19,256 bases of DNA from an uncultured Clostridia bacterium (GCA_934277495.1 CAKQUI010000030.1:1-19256); one strand, 5' to 3'; counted from the first letter of the stretch, positions 1-5,894 are shown. The notes: generated by a model not told the origin, from the letters alone. Program-made: numbers and translations.

Positions 1-1245
1 CTCATACTGGTCCTTGCAGCTATCATGGCAGTGTCTATGATACCGGGACTGGCATTTGCAGGAGAGGCATCAGACAGTACGGATGCTGCAGTAAAGGCAT
101 CAGCTGTAACACAGGAAAAGGAAGATGAAGACAGCACAGCAGGCACGCAGCAGCTTGAGGAAAAAGAGCTGGTCAGTGCAGCGGTGGACGGCATTTCACA
201 GAACAAGGCCGTATACGATATAGGCTATGTGGAAATGACTTCAGGTGTAGAGAAGGATTTCGAAAATAAAGTAGGTATAGTATCCTACGGAGCCAGCGGC
301 GGATACAATGCTGTGAACGGGTACTACAAAGGTTTCTCGAAGCAGGTAACTGTAAAGGCGAAGGGTACGATCATGATGTCTGTCAGCGGAGAAAGCAACA
401 GCAGCAGCGGATACATATATTTCGGTGTTTTCAAGGACAGCAACATGACGCAGCCGGTGAATGGAACAAGAGGCGTCAGTGCAGGAAGCAGCAAGCCGGG
501 AGCTGGTGTATTCAGCATACCTGATAAGGGGACATACTATGTCGGCGTGTATTCATACATATCGTCTGATCAGAAGTATAATGTGGTTTCCCTTGCGGCA
601 TACGCCAATGGTGCAGACCGCACGCTTTCAAACGGCAAATGGAGCACTGTAGGACAGAAGGAGGAACAGACTAATCTGTTCAAATTCAAGGCGTCCAGCA
701 CAGGATATATACGTGTAGATGCAGAATCAGACTACAGAGTGACTGTGACACTGCTCAGCAGCAGCAAGAAGGCACTGTCTTCGGCAGCAAGCAACTACTA
801 TACGCCTGTGTATGGGGTCAGGAAAGGCGCCACATACTATATCCGTGTAAAGTCAGGATACAACAGCGGCGGCGGATACAATATCAAAGTCACTAATTCA
901 AAGATAAGTGAAAAGAGCGGCAGCAGCAAATCAAAAGCTGTAAATATCAAGCGCAAGGCTACTGTGAAAGGCACGGTGACCGCCGGCGAAAGCCGTTCAG
1001 ACTGGTACAAATTAAAACTGTCAGGCAAAAAGAACGTAACGCTGACTGTAAAAGGTGCTACTAACGACAGACTCAAGGTCGAGATCTATTCAGGCAAGAA
1101 AAAGATAAAGACATCCACATTCTACAACAGCACCAAAAGTCTGACGCTTAAGTCCGTCGGCAAGTGGAAAAAAGGCACATATCACATCAAAGTGTCCAGA
1201 GGGAACAGCAAATCATCAGGCTGGTATTCACTGAACTGGAAATAG
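1..1245 (+). CDS. Secreted PPC-like beta-sandwich protein, 5' end outside window
   Basis: The reading frame is open from base 1, and the first codons (LILVLAAIMAV, then IPGLAFA-GE) read as the hydrophobic core and cleavage site of a signal peptide. The true start therefore lies just upstream, and the ATG at 25 is inside the signal peptide. The mature part begins with a short acidic Ala/Glu/Asp-rich stretch. Roughly three beta-rich segments follow, with repeated aromatic-glycine motifs (GTYYVGVYS, ATYYIRVKSG, GTYHIKVSRG). These resemble bacterial pre-peptidase C-terminal (PPC) domains, usually found on extracellular proteins. The C-terminal roughly 110 residues are very Lys/Ser rich and end in WYSLNWK. 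No catalytic motif, sortase signal or membrane anchor is visible, so an extracellular binding or adhesion role is an inference. A hairpin terminator follows about 30 bases after the TAG stop. Confidence 0.8.
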   Translation, partial: LILVLAAIMAVSMIPGLAFAGEASDSTDAAVKASAVTQEKEDEDSTAGTQQLEEKELVSAAVDGISQNKAVYDIGYVEMTSGVEKDFENKVGIVSYGASGGYNAVNGYYKGFSKQVTVKAKGTIMMSVSGESNSSSGYIYFGVFKDSNMTQPVNGTRGVSAGSSKPGAGVFSIPDKGTYYVGVYSYISSDQKYNVVSLAAYANGADRTLSNGKWSTVGQKEEQTNLFKFKASSTGYIRVDAESDYRVTVTLLSSSKKALSSAASNYYTPVYGVRKGATYYIRVKSGYNSGGGYNIKVTNSKISEKSGSSKSKAVNIKRKATVKGTVTAGESRSDWYKLKLSGKKNVTLTVKGATNDRLKVEIYSGKKKIKTSTFYNSTKSLTLKSVGKWKKGTYHIKVSRGNSKSSGWYSLNWK

Positions 1246-1272
1246 CAGACAACGGACTGGTCATGAACAACA

Positions 1273-1305
1273 AGAGGGCGATCATTCGCCCTCTGATGGT
1301 TTTAC
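1273..1305 (+). terminator. Intrinsic terminator of the secreted protein gene
   Basis: AGAGGGCG at 1273-1280 pairs perfectly with CGCCCTCT at 1287-1294 around a six-base loop, followed by a moderately T-rich stretch. It lies 28 bases after the stop of the upstream gene. Confidence 0.75.
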
Positions 1306-1327
1306 GTATTTCTTTAGAAAATAATCA

Positions 1328-1356
1328 TTGAATCTTTAGGAGTTGCATATTATAAT
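1328..1356 (+). promoter_or_regulatory. Promoter of the antisense (antitoxin) RNA
   Basis: TTGAAT at 1328-1333 and a perfect TATAAT at 1351-1356 are separated by 17 bases. No plus-strand gene follows; transcription from about 1363 would produce the short RNA that ends at the hairpin at 1405-1444. Confidence 0.75.
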
Positions 1357-1362
1357 ATAGAC

Positions 1363-1450
1363 AACAAAAGGCGAACCGTTGAAAACGGTCAACCTAGTAC
1401 GATTATAAATAACCGCCGGATTTGAAGTGAGGGCGGTTATTTATTTCTTT
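1363..1450 (+). ncRNA. Putative antisense RNA antitoxin of the holin-like toxin
   Basis: A transcript starting near 1363 would contain a small hairpin (ACCGTT 1375-1380 with AACGGT 1384-1389, loop GAA). It would then end at a 13-bp perfect hairpin (1405-1417 with 1432-1444) followed by TTCTTT. The RNA is complementary to the 3' end of the minus-strand toxin message, including its stop codon and last codons. This is the arrangement known for type I systems of the TxpA/RatA kind. That the RNA exists is inferred from promoter plus terminator. Confidence 0.6.
1405..1450. terminator. Shared bidirectional terminator between toxin and antisense RNA
   Basis: A 13-bp perfect stem (1405-1417 and 1432-1444, core AACCGCC/GGCGGTT) with a 14-base loop and AT-rich flanks on both sides. 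It can end the plus-strand antisense RNA and the minus-strand toxin message. On the minus strand, the hairpin at 1375-1389 followed by CCTTTTG offers a second stop point further on. Confidence 0.7.
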
Positions 1451-1521
1451 CGTATATTCAGTATTCCGATTATCACTAACCCAAAGGTCAGGATGACCAT
1501 CAATTCTTCATATGTAGAAAT
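1441..1521 (-). CDS. Putative holin-like type I toxin (26 aa) with ATT start
   Basis: On the minus strand a strong GGAGG (about 1529-1533) is followed by a frame reading (I/M)STYEELMVILTFGL... and ending NIRKK, then TAA. The STYE-L start, a single hydrophobic helix and a basic tail match the 'putative holin-like toxin' family of Bacillota (TxpA-like type I toxins), which act at the cell membrane. The total is 26 residues. The codon where the family has ATG or GTG is ATT here (1519-1521), at the correct distance from the GGAGG. No other in-frame start exists before an internal ATG at residue 8. The gene may use a rare start, may be translated weakly, or may be inactivated. It has its own promoter (1626-1654) and faces a convergent antisense RNA promoter. 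It is easily missed because it is so short. Confidence 0.7.
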   Translation of the reverse strand: MSTYEELMVILTFGLVIIGILNIRKK

Positions 1522-1625
1522 AATATCACCTCCCTGTATATGCAATTCAGATTTTTCACCGTAACCGCAGATATAACTAAGAGGTTAAACCGCTTTCTGT
1601 CTTTCACGCCTTATGTTGTGATGTT

Positions 1626-1654
1626 AAGGTAGCATACTTGGGCATCACTGTCAA
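1626..1654 (-). promoter_or_regulatory. Promoter of the holin-like toxin gene
   Basis: Read on the minus strand: perfect TTGACA (1654-1649), 17-base spacer, TACCTT (1631-1626). Transcription would start near 1619, leaving a leader of about 100 bases before the toxin frame. Long structured leaders are common in type I toxin messages. Confidence 0.65.
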
Positions 1655-1740
1655 GCAGCAGGTTTGCGTTTAACTGTGTGATACATATAGGATCAGATGG
1701 TGTATATCAGAGGTTTCAGAGCTATTCATATTAGTGTAAC

Positions 1741-1769
1741 AAAAAGGCAGGAAAATCCTGTCGTTTTTT
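1741..1769. terminator. Hairpin terminator, possibly bidirectional
   Basis: CAGGA (1748-1752) pairs with TCCTG (1756-1760). A run of six T follows on the plus strand, and a C-rich step then five T on the minus strand. It sits next to a copied tRNA-Ala 3' end, just as the terminator at 2002-2027 sits next to the intact tRNA-Ala. Confidence 0.5.
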
Positions 1770-1781
1770 GTATGCAGGTAA

Positions 1782-1797
1782 TGGAGAATACGGGGCT
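1782..1797 (-). repeat. Partial copy of the tRNA-Ala 3' end
   Basis: TGGAGAATACGGGGCT is identical to 2034-2049, the acceptor 3' strand plus half of the T arm of the intact tRNA-Ala. The CCA end and the rest of the tRNA are missing. The two copies are direct repeats 252 bases apart, each flanked on the same side by a hairpin terminator. Confidence 0.7.
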
Positions 1798-1860
1798 TAT
1801 GCAAATCGTTCGCAGGCTCACGATCTGCCGTCCTGCGCTCTGCAGAGCAGTGCTCGGACA

Positions 1861-1883
1861 CGTACAGTCCACTGGACTGTACG
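1861..1883. repeat. Perfect 10-bp inverted repeat
   Basis: CGTACAGTCC, three-base loop ACT, GGACTGTACG. It lies inside the gene-free stretch between the tRNA-Ala 3' fragment and the intact tRNA. A second palindrome, GCTCTGCAGAGC, lies just upstream at 1838-1849. No gene is close enough for either to be a clear operator. Confidence 0.6.
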
Positions 1884-1888
1884 GCCCT

Positions 1889-1992
1889 GCGCCTTTTCTC
1901 CCAAAGAACCGCAGGTGATTTGTCGGAGAAACGGACAGCGTAGGCGAAGCCGAAGGAGTGAGCTTTAGCGAACGTTGGGTTCGAGCCCCAAG
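1889..1992 (+). repeat. Dispersed intergenic element, copy A
   Basis: The part 1889-1939 is recognisably similar to the reverse complement of 4496-4552. Both contain GCCTTTTCT/GCCTTTCTG, then AAGA.CCG, G(T/C)GATTTG, and an almost identical end AGAAACGGACAGC / AGAACGGACAGC, followed by a GCGA/AAGC-rich stretch. Copy A ends in GGGTTCGAGCCCC (1978-1990), a perfect tRNA T-arm sequence in plus orientation, directly before the terminator of the minus-strand tRNA operon. No open frame here looks coding. With the tRNA fragment and palindromes, this accounts for most of the gene-free region 1522-2030. Confidence 0.55.
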
Positions 1993-2001
1993 AAAGTATA
2001 A

Positions 2002-2027
2002 CAAAAAAGCAGGCGATGCCTGCTTTA
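2002..2027 (-). terminator. Terminator of the tRNA-Thr/tRNA-Ala operon
   Basis: AAAGCAGGC (2006-2014) and GCCTGCTTT (2018-2026) form a 9-bp perfect hairpin with a three-base loop, followed on the minus strand by a run of T. It lies 4 bases past the CCA end of tRNA-Ala. Confidence 0.85.
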
Positions 2028-2030
2028 AAT

Positions 2031-2106
2031 TGGTGGAGAATACGGGGCTCGAACCCGTGACCTCATGACTGCCAGTCATGCGCGCTCCCAGCTGCGCTAA
2101 TCCCCC
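2031..2106 (-). tRNA. tRNA-Ala (anticodon GGC)
   Basis: The minus strand folds as a 76-base cloverleaf with encoded CCA. The acceptor GGGGGAT pairs with ATTCTCC and includes the G3:U70 wobble pair that marks alanine tRNAs. The D stem is GCGC/GCGC. The anticodon arm is CATGA-CTGGCAG-TCATG with anticodon GGC (reads GCC codons). The T arm is ACGGG-TTCGAGC-CCCGT. It is 3 bases from tRNA-Thr and shares its promoter. A partial copy of its 3' end lies at 1782-1797. Confidence 0.95.
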
Positions 2107-2109
2107 TTA

Positions 2110-2185
2110 TGGAGCCACTGGCCGGGATCGAACCGGCCACCTGCACGTTACGAATGTGCTGCTCTGCCAGATGAGCTACAGTGGC
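2110..2185 (-). tRNA. tRNA-Thr (anticodon CGT)
   Basis: A 76-base cloverleaf on the minus strand with encoded CCA. The acceptor GCCACTG pairs with CAGTGGC and the D stem is GCTC/GAGC. The anticodon loop TTCGTAA gives anticodon CGT, which reads ACG. The T arm is GCCGG-TTCGATC-CCGGC. The closing pair of the anticodon stem is an A-C mismatch, a mild oddity. It is the first gene of the two-tRNA operon. Confidence 0.93.
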
Positions 2186-2197
2186 TTGATACGGTAT

Positions 2198-2226
2198 ATT
2201 TTACTATGTCTGAAACTTTGCGTCAA
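2198..2226 (-). promoter_or_regulatory. Promoter of the tRNA operon
   Basis: Minus strand: TTGACG (2226-2221), 17-base spacer, TAAAAT (2203-2198), about 12 bases before the first base of tRNA-Thr. Confidence 0.7.
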
Positions 2227-2285
2227 GTACAACATTCATCATATACAGTCATTCGTTTTCATTGCGCATCATCTTTCAGAACTGA

Positions 2286-2314
2286 TTGAGAGCTGCCGGG
2301 CTCTATGGTATAAT
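2286..2314 (+). promoter_or_regulatory. Promoter of the SHOCT-like small-protein operon
   Basis: TTGAGA (2286-2291), 17-base spacer, perfect TATAAT (2309-2314). The leader of about 68 bases before the ATG at 2388 contains two short hairpins: CTGCC/GGCAG near 2325 and TGCACC/GGTGCA near 2353-2376. Confidence 0.75.
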
Positions 2315-2387
2315 CTTTGATAGGTCTGCCGGAGGCAGGCGTGATAGAAATTTATGCACCGCTGAGGCGGGTGCAGGGAGATATGAC

Positions 2388-2804
2388 ATGGATGAAAAAA
2401 TGAAGATCCTGAAGATGCTGGAGACGGGCGAGATAAACGCCGAAAAAGCAGCGGAGCTTATGGAAAAGTCACAGACGCAGCCGGCTGTACAGCAGACGGT
2501 AAGAAACCCGTCTACAGGGAAAACAGGTAAAACTGAAGGAAAAAGGATACTTGTGATAGATTCTTCCGGGAAAGCAGGCGACAAAGTGACGATAAAGCTT
2601 CCGGTCGGTGTAGTCACAAGGCTTCTGGAATCGGCGGACAGACTGCCGCTGCCTGCGGGGCTCCTGCCTGAAGGCTTTACAGAAAACACAGATATCAGTG
2701 AACTTACAGAAGCTGTCAGAGCGTGCCTTGACAGCGATATGGAGGATGACATCGCAGAGATAGTGTCAGAGCACGGCACAAGAACACGGATCTACACAGA
2801 ATGA
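2388..2804 (+). CDS. Small protein with N-terminal SHOCT-like helix pair
   Basis: The start at 2388 (MDEKMKILKMLETGE...) is chosen because an AGGGAG lies just before it and because an upstream in-frame start at 2286 would fall inside the -35 box. The product is 138 aa. Residues 1-25 (KILKMLETGEINAEKAAELME) match the SHOCT-like oligomerisation/binding motif that begins many Bacillota proteins annotated as SHOCT-like or YvlB-like. A Gln/Thr/Lys linker follows, then a beta-strand-like region (KRILVIDSSGKAGDKVTIKLP) and an acidic C-terminal part with alternating hydrophobics. There is no signal peptide or membrane segment, so it is probably cytoplasmic. It is first in an operon with the 87-aa gene 21 bases downstream. 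Function is unknown; binding of a partner through the SHOCT-like motif is an inference. Confidence 0.8.
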   Translation: MDEKMKILKMLETGEINAEKAAELMEKSQTQPAVQQTVRNPSTGKTGKTEGKRILVIDSSGKAGDKVTIKLPVGVVTRLLESADRLPLPAGLLPEGFTENTDISELTEAVRACLDSDMEDDIAEIVSEHGTRTRIYTE

Positions 2805-2825
2805 CGGGAAAGACTGGATCAGACG

Positions 2826-3089
2826 ATGAAAATAAAGATAAAGACAAAGAAAGCAAGCTTTTCCATGCCTGTACCTTCACGCATGGCAAGGACTGCAATA
2901 AAATCCATTCCGGACTCTGTCTTTGACGATATGCAGAGAAAGGCAGGCAGCCGCCTGGCGCCATTTGCAAGCAGGGAAATGATGCTTTTCATGTACACGG
3001 AATGCAGAGACATACTGGAAAAATACAAGGGACTGGAAATGATACATATTGAATCAGAAAGCGGGACTTTCGTTTCGGTTAAATTATAG
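2826..3089 (+). CDS. Uncharacterised 87-aa basic protein
   Basis: ATG at 2826 follows a weak GGA-type site, and the gene begins 21 bases after the SHOCT-like gene with no terminator between, so co-transcription is likely. The sequence opens with a strand-like basic run (MKIKIKTKKASFSMPVPS), then two probable helices (SVFDDMQRKAGS and SREMMLFMYTECRDILEKY) and a final strand (MIHIESESGTFVSVKL). No signal peptide, membrane segment or metal-binding motif is seen. I do not recognise the family. The pairing of a SHOCT-like protein with a small MKIK(I/V)KT-type protein suggests they work together, but that is context only. Confidence 0.7.
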   Translation: MKIKIKTKKASFSMPVPSRMARTAIKSIPDSVFDDMQRKAGSRLAPFASREMMLFMYTECRDILEKYKGLEMIHIESESGTFVSVKL

Positions 3090-3326
3090 TACAAAGAAAG
3101 GCGTATCCATTGAGATATAAAGAGTCAGAAAGCCTGTGATCTCGATAAAAATACGTGATATGTGAGCTGGTCGGCGGACTCATATACGGGAGCAAAGCCC
3201 AGTGATGTTTCTGCTGTACCGATCATTATGACATTTTAACAGATCAGGAAACAAAACAAACAATTTCTTACATGTTGTAAGGAACATTGACCATAAATAT
3301 TTGCAGGAGGAGGAAAAACTGCAGAA
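3090..3326. other. Intergenic region without recognised gene
   Basis: No convincing coding frame and no clear terminator for the upstream operon. The only structure I can support is an inverted repeat, CTTACA-TGT-TGTAAG, at 3267-3281, about 45 bases before the next start codon. It could be a small operator. A GAGGAGG-rich ribosome binding site lies at 3305-3313. Confidence 0.4.
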
Positions 3327-4394
3327 ATGACAGGAACAACAGGAGTAACAAAATGCAGAAGGATCGTGACAGCAGCTTTTGCAGCTGTTTTTATCATGAT
3401 AATGCTGATGGCAGGCTGTACAGCATCAGACGGACAGCAGAGCACATCAGCGGAAGGACAGCTTAAAGTATATTTCCTCGATGTGGGGCAGGCGGATTCC
3501 ACGCTGCTGGTATCGGGGGACAAAGCAATGCTGGTGGACGCAGGCAACCGGGACGATGCAGATTTTATCATAGGATATCTGCAGAAGCTCGGTATAAGCA
3601 AACTCGATTACATAGTTTTCACACATCCCCATGAAGATCACATCGGCTCTGGAAAGGCAGTGGTAGAGGCCGTCGACGTTGGAAAAGTTTTCATGATGGA
3701 CGGATACGATCAGGGAATATCGCTGAAGCTGAAAAAAGCAGTTGAGGCAGAAGGGATAGAGACACAGGCTCCGCAGCCTGGGGATATAGCCTCTTTTGGC
3801 GACTGCCGCATAGATTTTCTCGGACCTGAAAAGGATTACAAAGATGTGAATGATGATTCCATATGCCTGAAAGTGACCCACGGCAGCAGCCGGTTCCTTT
3901 TCACAGGAGACGCCGGTACTACGCCTGAACATGATATGATAGATGCCGGAGAGGATCTTGAGACCGATGTACTGCAGGCGGGGCACCACGGCAGCAGCAC
4001 CTCCAACAGCTATTATCTGCTCAGGGAATCAAACCCGAAGTATGCAGTGATCTCATGCGGTAAAGACAATATGTACGGACACCCGCACAAAGAGACTGTG
4101 AGCAGGTTCAGCGACCTGGGCGCTGAAGTTTTCAGGACCGACCAGCAGGGGACTGTGATAGCGACTGATGACGGCAGCAGTATCACCTTCAACTGCGACA
4201 GCACGAAGCCGTCCAGGGAGCATACCGACGAACATGAAAAGGCACAGTATATCGGTAATATAAATTCAAAGAAATATCACCGCACAGATTGCGGAGGTCT
4301 TCCGGAAGAGCAGAACCGGGTATATTTCAGCAGTATAGAAGGTGCTGAAAAAGCAGGCTACGAGCCATGCGGCAGGTGTCATCCGGACAGGTGA
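3327..4394 (+). CDS. Lipoprotein metallo-beta-lactamase-fold hydrolase, ComEC C-terminal type
   Basis: A 355-aa protein. Residues 1-31 form a lipoprotein signal with lipobox LMAGC (Cys31), so the enzyme should be anchored outside the membrane. Residues about 46-290 are an MBL-fold domain of the kind attached to ComEC/Rec2. It has the LDVGQADSTL strand, the metal-binding THPHEDHIGSG motif (His100, His102, Asp104, His105), FTGDAG, GHHGSSTSNS, and a final YGHPHKET. The ComEC transmembrane channel is absent, so this is the free-standing extracellular form, usually assumed to be a nuclease or phosphodiesterase; substrate is not shown. The C-terminal roughly 48 residues (YIGNINSKKYH...C...PCGRCHPD) resemble the Ada-type metal-binding module seen on extracellular MBL proteins and nucleases of Bacillota. 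AGGAGGAGG lies 13 bases before the start. It appears monocistronic. Confidence 0.87.
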   Translation: MTGTTGVTKCRRIVTAAFAAVFIMIMLMAGCTASDGQQSTSAEGQLKVYFLDVGQADSTLLVSGDKAMLVDAGNRDDADFIIGYLQKLGISKLDYIVFTHPHEDHIGSGKAVVEAVDVGKVFMMDGYDQGISLKLKKAVEAEGIETQAPQPGDIASFGDCRIDFLGPEKDYKDVNDDSICLKVTHGSSRFLFTGDAGTTPEHDMIDAGEDLETDVLQAGHHGSSTSNSYYLLRESNPKYAVISCGKDNMYGHPHKETVSRFSDLGAEVFRTDQQGTVIATDDGSSITFNCDSTKPSREHTDEHEKAQYIGNINSKKYHRTDCGGLPEEQNRVYFSSIEGAEKAGYEPCGRCHPDR

Positions 4395-4447
4395 TGCAGC
4401 CTCAGGCAGGATCGAAGTGCTCACATGCAGACTAGTGCTGGCCCTTT

Positions 4448-4552
4448 GGGCAGAAAGGCAACGCACCTAAGGTGCTCCGACTCGCTTTGCTCGCTGCTGT
4501 CCGTTCTGCCGTGCAAATCGCCATACGGCTCTTAGGGCAGAAAGGCACCGCT
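4448..4552 (-). repeat. Dispersed intergenic element, copy B, with internal direct repeats
   Basis: The minus strand of 4496-4552 matches copy A (1889-1939) over about 50 bases, by eye at around 70 percent. The element is bounded by two direct repeats, GGGCAGAAAGGCA followed by ACGC or CCGC, at 4448-4464 and 4535-4551, 87 bases apart. Between them lie the short palindrome-like CACCTAAGGTG and GCTTTGCTCGC stretches. No coding frame is supported. Together with the terminator at 4648-4694 this fills the gap between 4394 and 4731. Confidence 0.55.
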
Positions 4553-4647
4553 TGCTGCATTGACTTCTCCGCTGTCGGCTTCACCTGCATCTTGTGAGAT
4601 CCCCGGTAAACCTGGCGGATTGTTTTCCGGGAATTTACGAAAAACGC

Positions 4648-4694
4648 AAAAAAACTGTCTGGCGGATCATATCTGTTCGTCAGACAGCTTTTTG
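4648..4694. terminator. Bidirectional terminator between convergent genes
   Basis: CTGTCTG (4655-4661) pairs with CAGACAG (4681-4687). Seven T follow on the minus strand and five T on the plus strand. It ends the minus-strand gene at 4731-5489 and can stop plus-strand transcripts from the hydrolase gene. A second hairpin, CGATCTG/CAGATCG, overlaps the stop codon of the minus-strand gene at about 4724-4744. Confidence 0.8.
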
Positions 4695-4730
4695 ACTATA
4701 AGCTTATCTTCATATTACCTGCGATCTGTA

Positions 4731-5489
4731 TTATTGCAGATCGTTTATGAGCTGATCTATATCGTCATATGACTGGGACTGTGTGGCTTTCGGACCGACA
4801 GCTGACTTGTCTCCTGTGCCGATGGTGAATGTCCAGATGATGGCAAGAAGCACGAAAGCTGCGATTATGATACCGAAAATCACGAATGATTTCTTGAGCT
4901 TTTCTTTCCTGATAGCTGCTTCTTCAGGCGTATGTCCGTCAGGTGTATCGCTGTCGCTTGTTGTGACAGCACCTTTTTTTCGGGATTTTGCTTCAGCCTT
5001 TTTCTCTGCCTTGAGACGAGCTTTTTCAGCCTTTTCCATGGCTTTCAGTTCTTTTTTTGTAAGAGGTGCATCGCTGCGTGTCTCCTGGGTCTGCGTCTCT
5101 GACGGAGCAGGCTGTTTCATAGGCTGCTCAGCGGCAGCAGGCGCTTTCTGTTCAGGCGCCGGAGCCTGTGATGCTGTCTGAGGCATACCGGCCTGTGGCT
5201 GCTGCTGGCGATGCTGGTTTATCTGAGCATCTGTCAGAGCCTTCATCTGGGCAGTCCGTCTTGAAAGATCCCTGACCTGACCGAAGATGGCATCAAGTAC
5301 TTTGAGATCCTTCGGATCGTAGTGGAGCACGATGACCTGACCTTCGTATGCAAAAGCATAGTTGCAGCTGGCTGCATCGTTCATGACATTGCTCATCCTG
5401 CTGTAAAGGTACTCTTTGCCGTTGTATGTAAGTGACTTTGTAGTGAACTGTGCGGGCTGACCGCCTATCTTCAATTCAACCGTTTTCAT
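4731..5489 (-). CDS. Single-pass membrane protein with N-terminal globular domain and long linker
   Basis: The start at 5489 (MKTVELKIGGQPAQ...) is chosen because AGGAGG lies seven bases upstream; the frame stays open 32 codons further but without a site. The product is 252 aa. Residues 1-80 form a compact domain with strand pattern VELKIGG, KSLTYNGKEYLYSRMSNV, NYAFAYEGQVIVLHY and a closing helix (LDAIFGQVRDLSRR), possibly PH-like. Residues 90-140 are a Gln/Pro/Ala-rich linker. Residues 144-172 are a highly charged Lys/Ala/Glu helix. Residues 201-224 are a single membrane helix preceded by KEKLKK, which by the positive-inside rule puts the N-terminal domain in the cytoplasm. A short tail ends YDDIDQLINDLQ. 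No catalytic motif is seen and I do not recognise a named family. It is divergent from the DivIVA-like gene, and its leader contains hairpins at 5509-5520 and 5553-5575. Confidence 0.8.
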   Translation of the reverse strand: MKTVELKIGGQPAQFTTKSLTYNGKEYLYSRMSNVMNDAASCNYAFAYEGQVIVLHYDPKDLKVLDAIFGQVRDLSRRTAQMKALTDAQINQHRQQQPQAGMPQTASQAPAPEQKAPAAAEQPMKQPAPSETQTQETRSDAPLTKKELKAMEKAEKARLKAEKKAEAKSRKKGAVTTSDSDTPDGHTPEEAAIRKEKLKKSFVIFGIIIAAFVLLAIIWTFTIGTGDKSAVGPKATQSQSYDDIDQLINDLQ

Positions 5490-5894
5490 AATATATCCTC
5501 CTGTGCCTGATACAGGTATCTGCAGCAGGTCACCTGTCATCACAAAGGAAATAACAGGATATGAGATTTCCTGTTTCATATACATATGACCTGTCGAAAA
5601 CGGGCAGTATATGGATGTGATGAAAAATTTTTGATTTTATCATGTATATTTTTTCTGTGCATATGCCATGATCCTGATGAAATCGTGAGAATCCAGTAAA
5701 ATCAAAGGCTGCAGAGAAAATATGAACCAGTATGACAACTATTTTATATAATCAATGATAGCTCGTAACAGTGGTAAAAGTCAATAAAAAATTAAATTAA
5801 TTACAATTTAAGGAAGACAAAGGGGTTATTTGATGGTATAATGAATGATAAATGCAGCAAATTCAAGTAGGTAAGGAGAAGACGAGGTTTAAAA
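5490..5894. other. Divergent intergenic region
   Basis: It holds the leader of the minus-strand membrane protein gene (perfect hairpin AACAGGA/TCCTGTT at 5553-5575; palindrome GATACAGGTATC at 5509-5520), a very AT-rich centre, and the plus-strand promoter at 5814-5842. A second TATAAT at 5747-5752 has no good -35 box. No additional gene is supported. Confidence 0.5.
5814..5842 (+). promoter_or_regulatory. Promoter of the divIVA-like/xpt operon
   Basis: AAGACA (5814-5819), 17-base spacer, perfect TATAAT (5837-5842), about 50 bases before the ATG at 5895. GAGG at 5884-5887 is the likely ribosome binding site. Confidence 0.65.

Noticed and set aside
1978-1990. Additional plus-strand tRNA
   Set aside because: Only a T-arm-like GGGTTCGAGCCCC is present; no acceptor stem, D arm or anticodon arm can be folded around it.
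1726-2079. Minus-strand 117-codon open frame
   Set aside because: It runs through the tRNA-Ala, its terminator and the palindromes, has no ribosome binding site and shows no protein-like composition.
2303-2779. Minus-strand 158-codon open frame opposite the SHOCT-like gene
   Set aside because: Ser-rich shadow of the real plus-strand gene, which has a consensus promoter and a ribosome binding site.
4783-5181. Plus-strand 132-codon open frame
   Set aside because: Antisense shadow of the low-complexity linker of the minus-strand membrane protein.
5490-5585. N-terminal extension of the minus-strand membrane protein
   Set aside because: No ribosome binding site precedes it, it contains two perfect hairpins, and AGGAGG stands at the right distance from the start at 5489.
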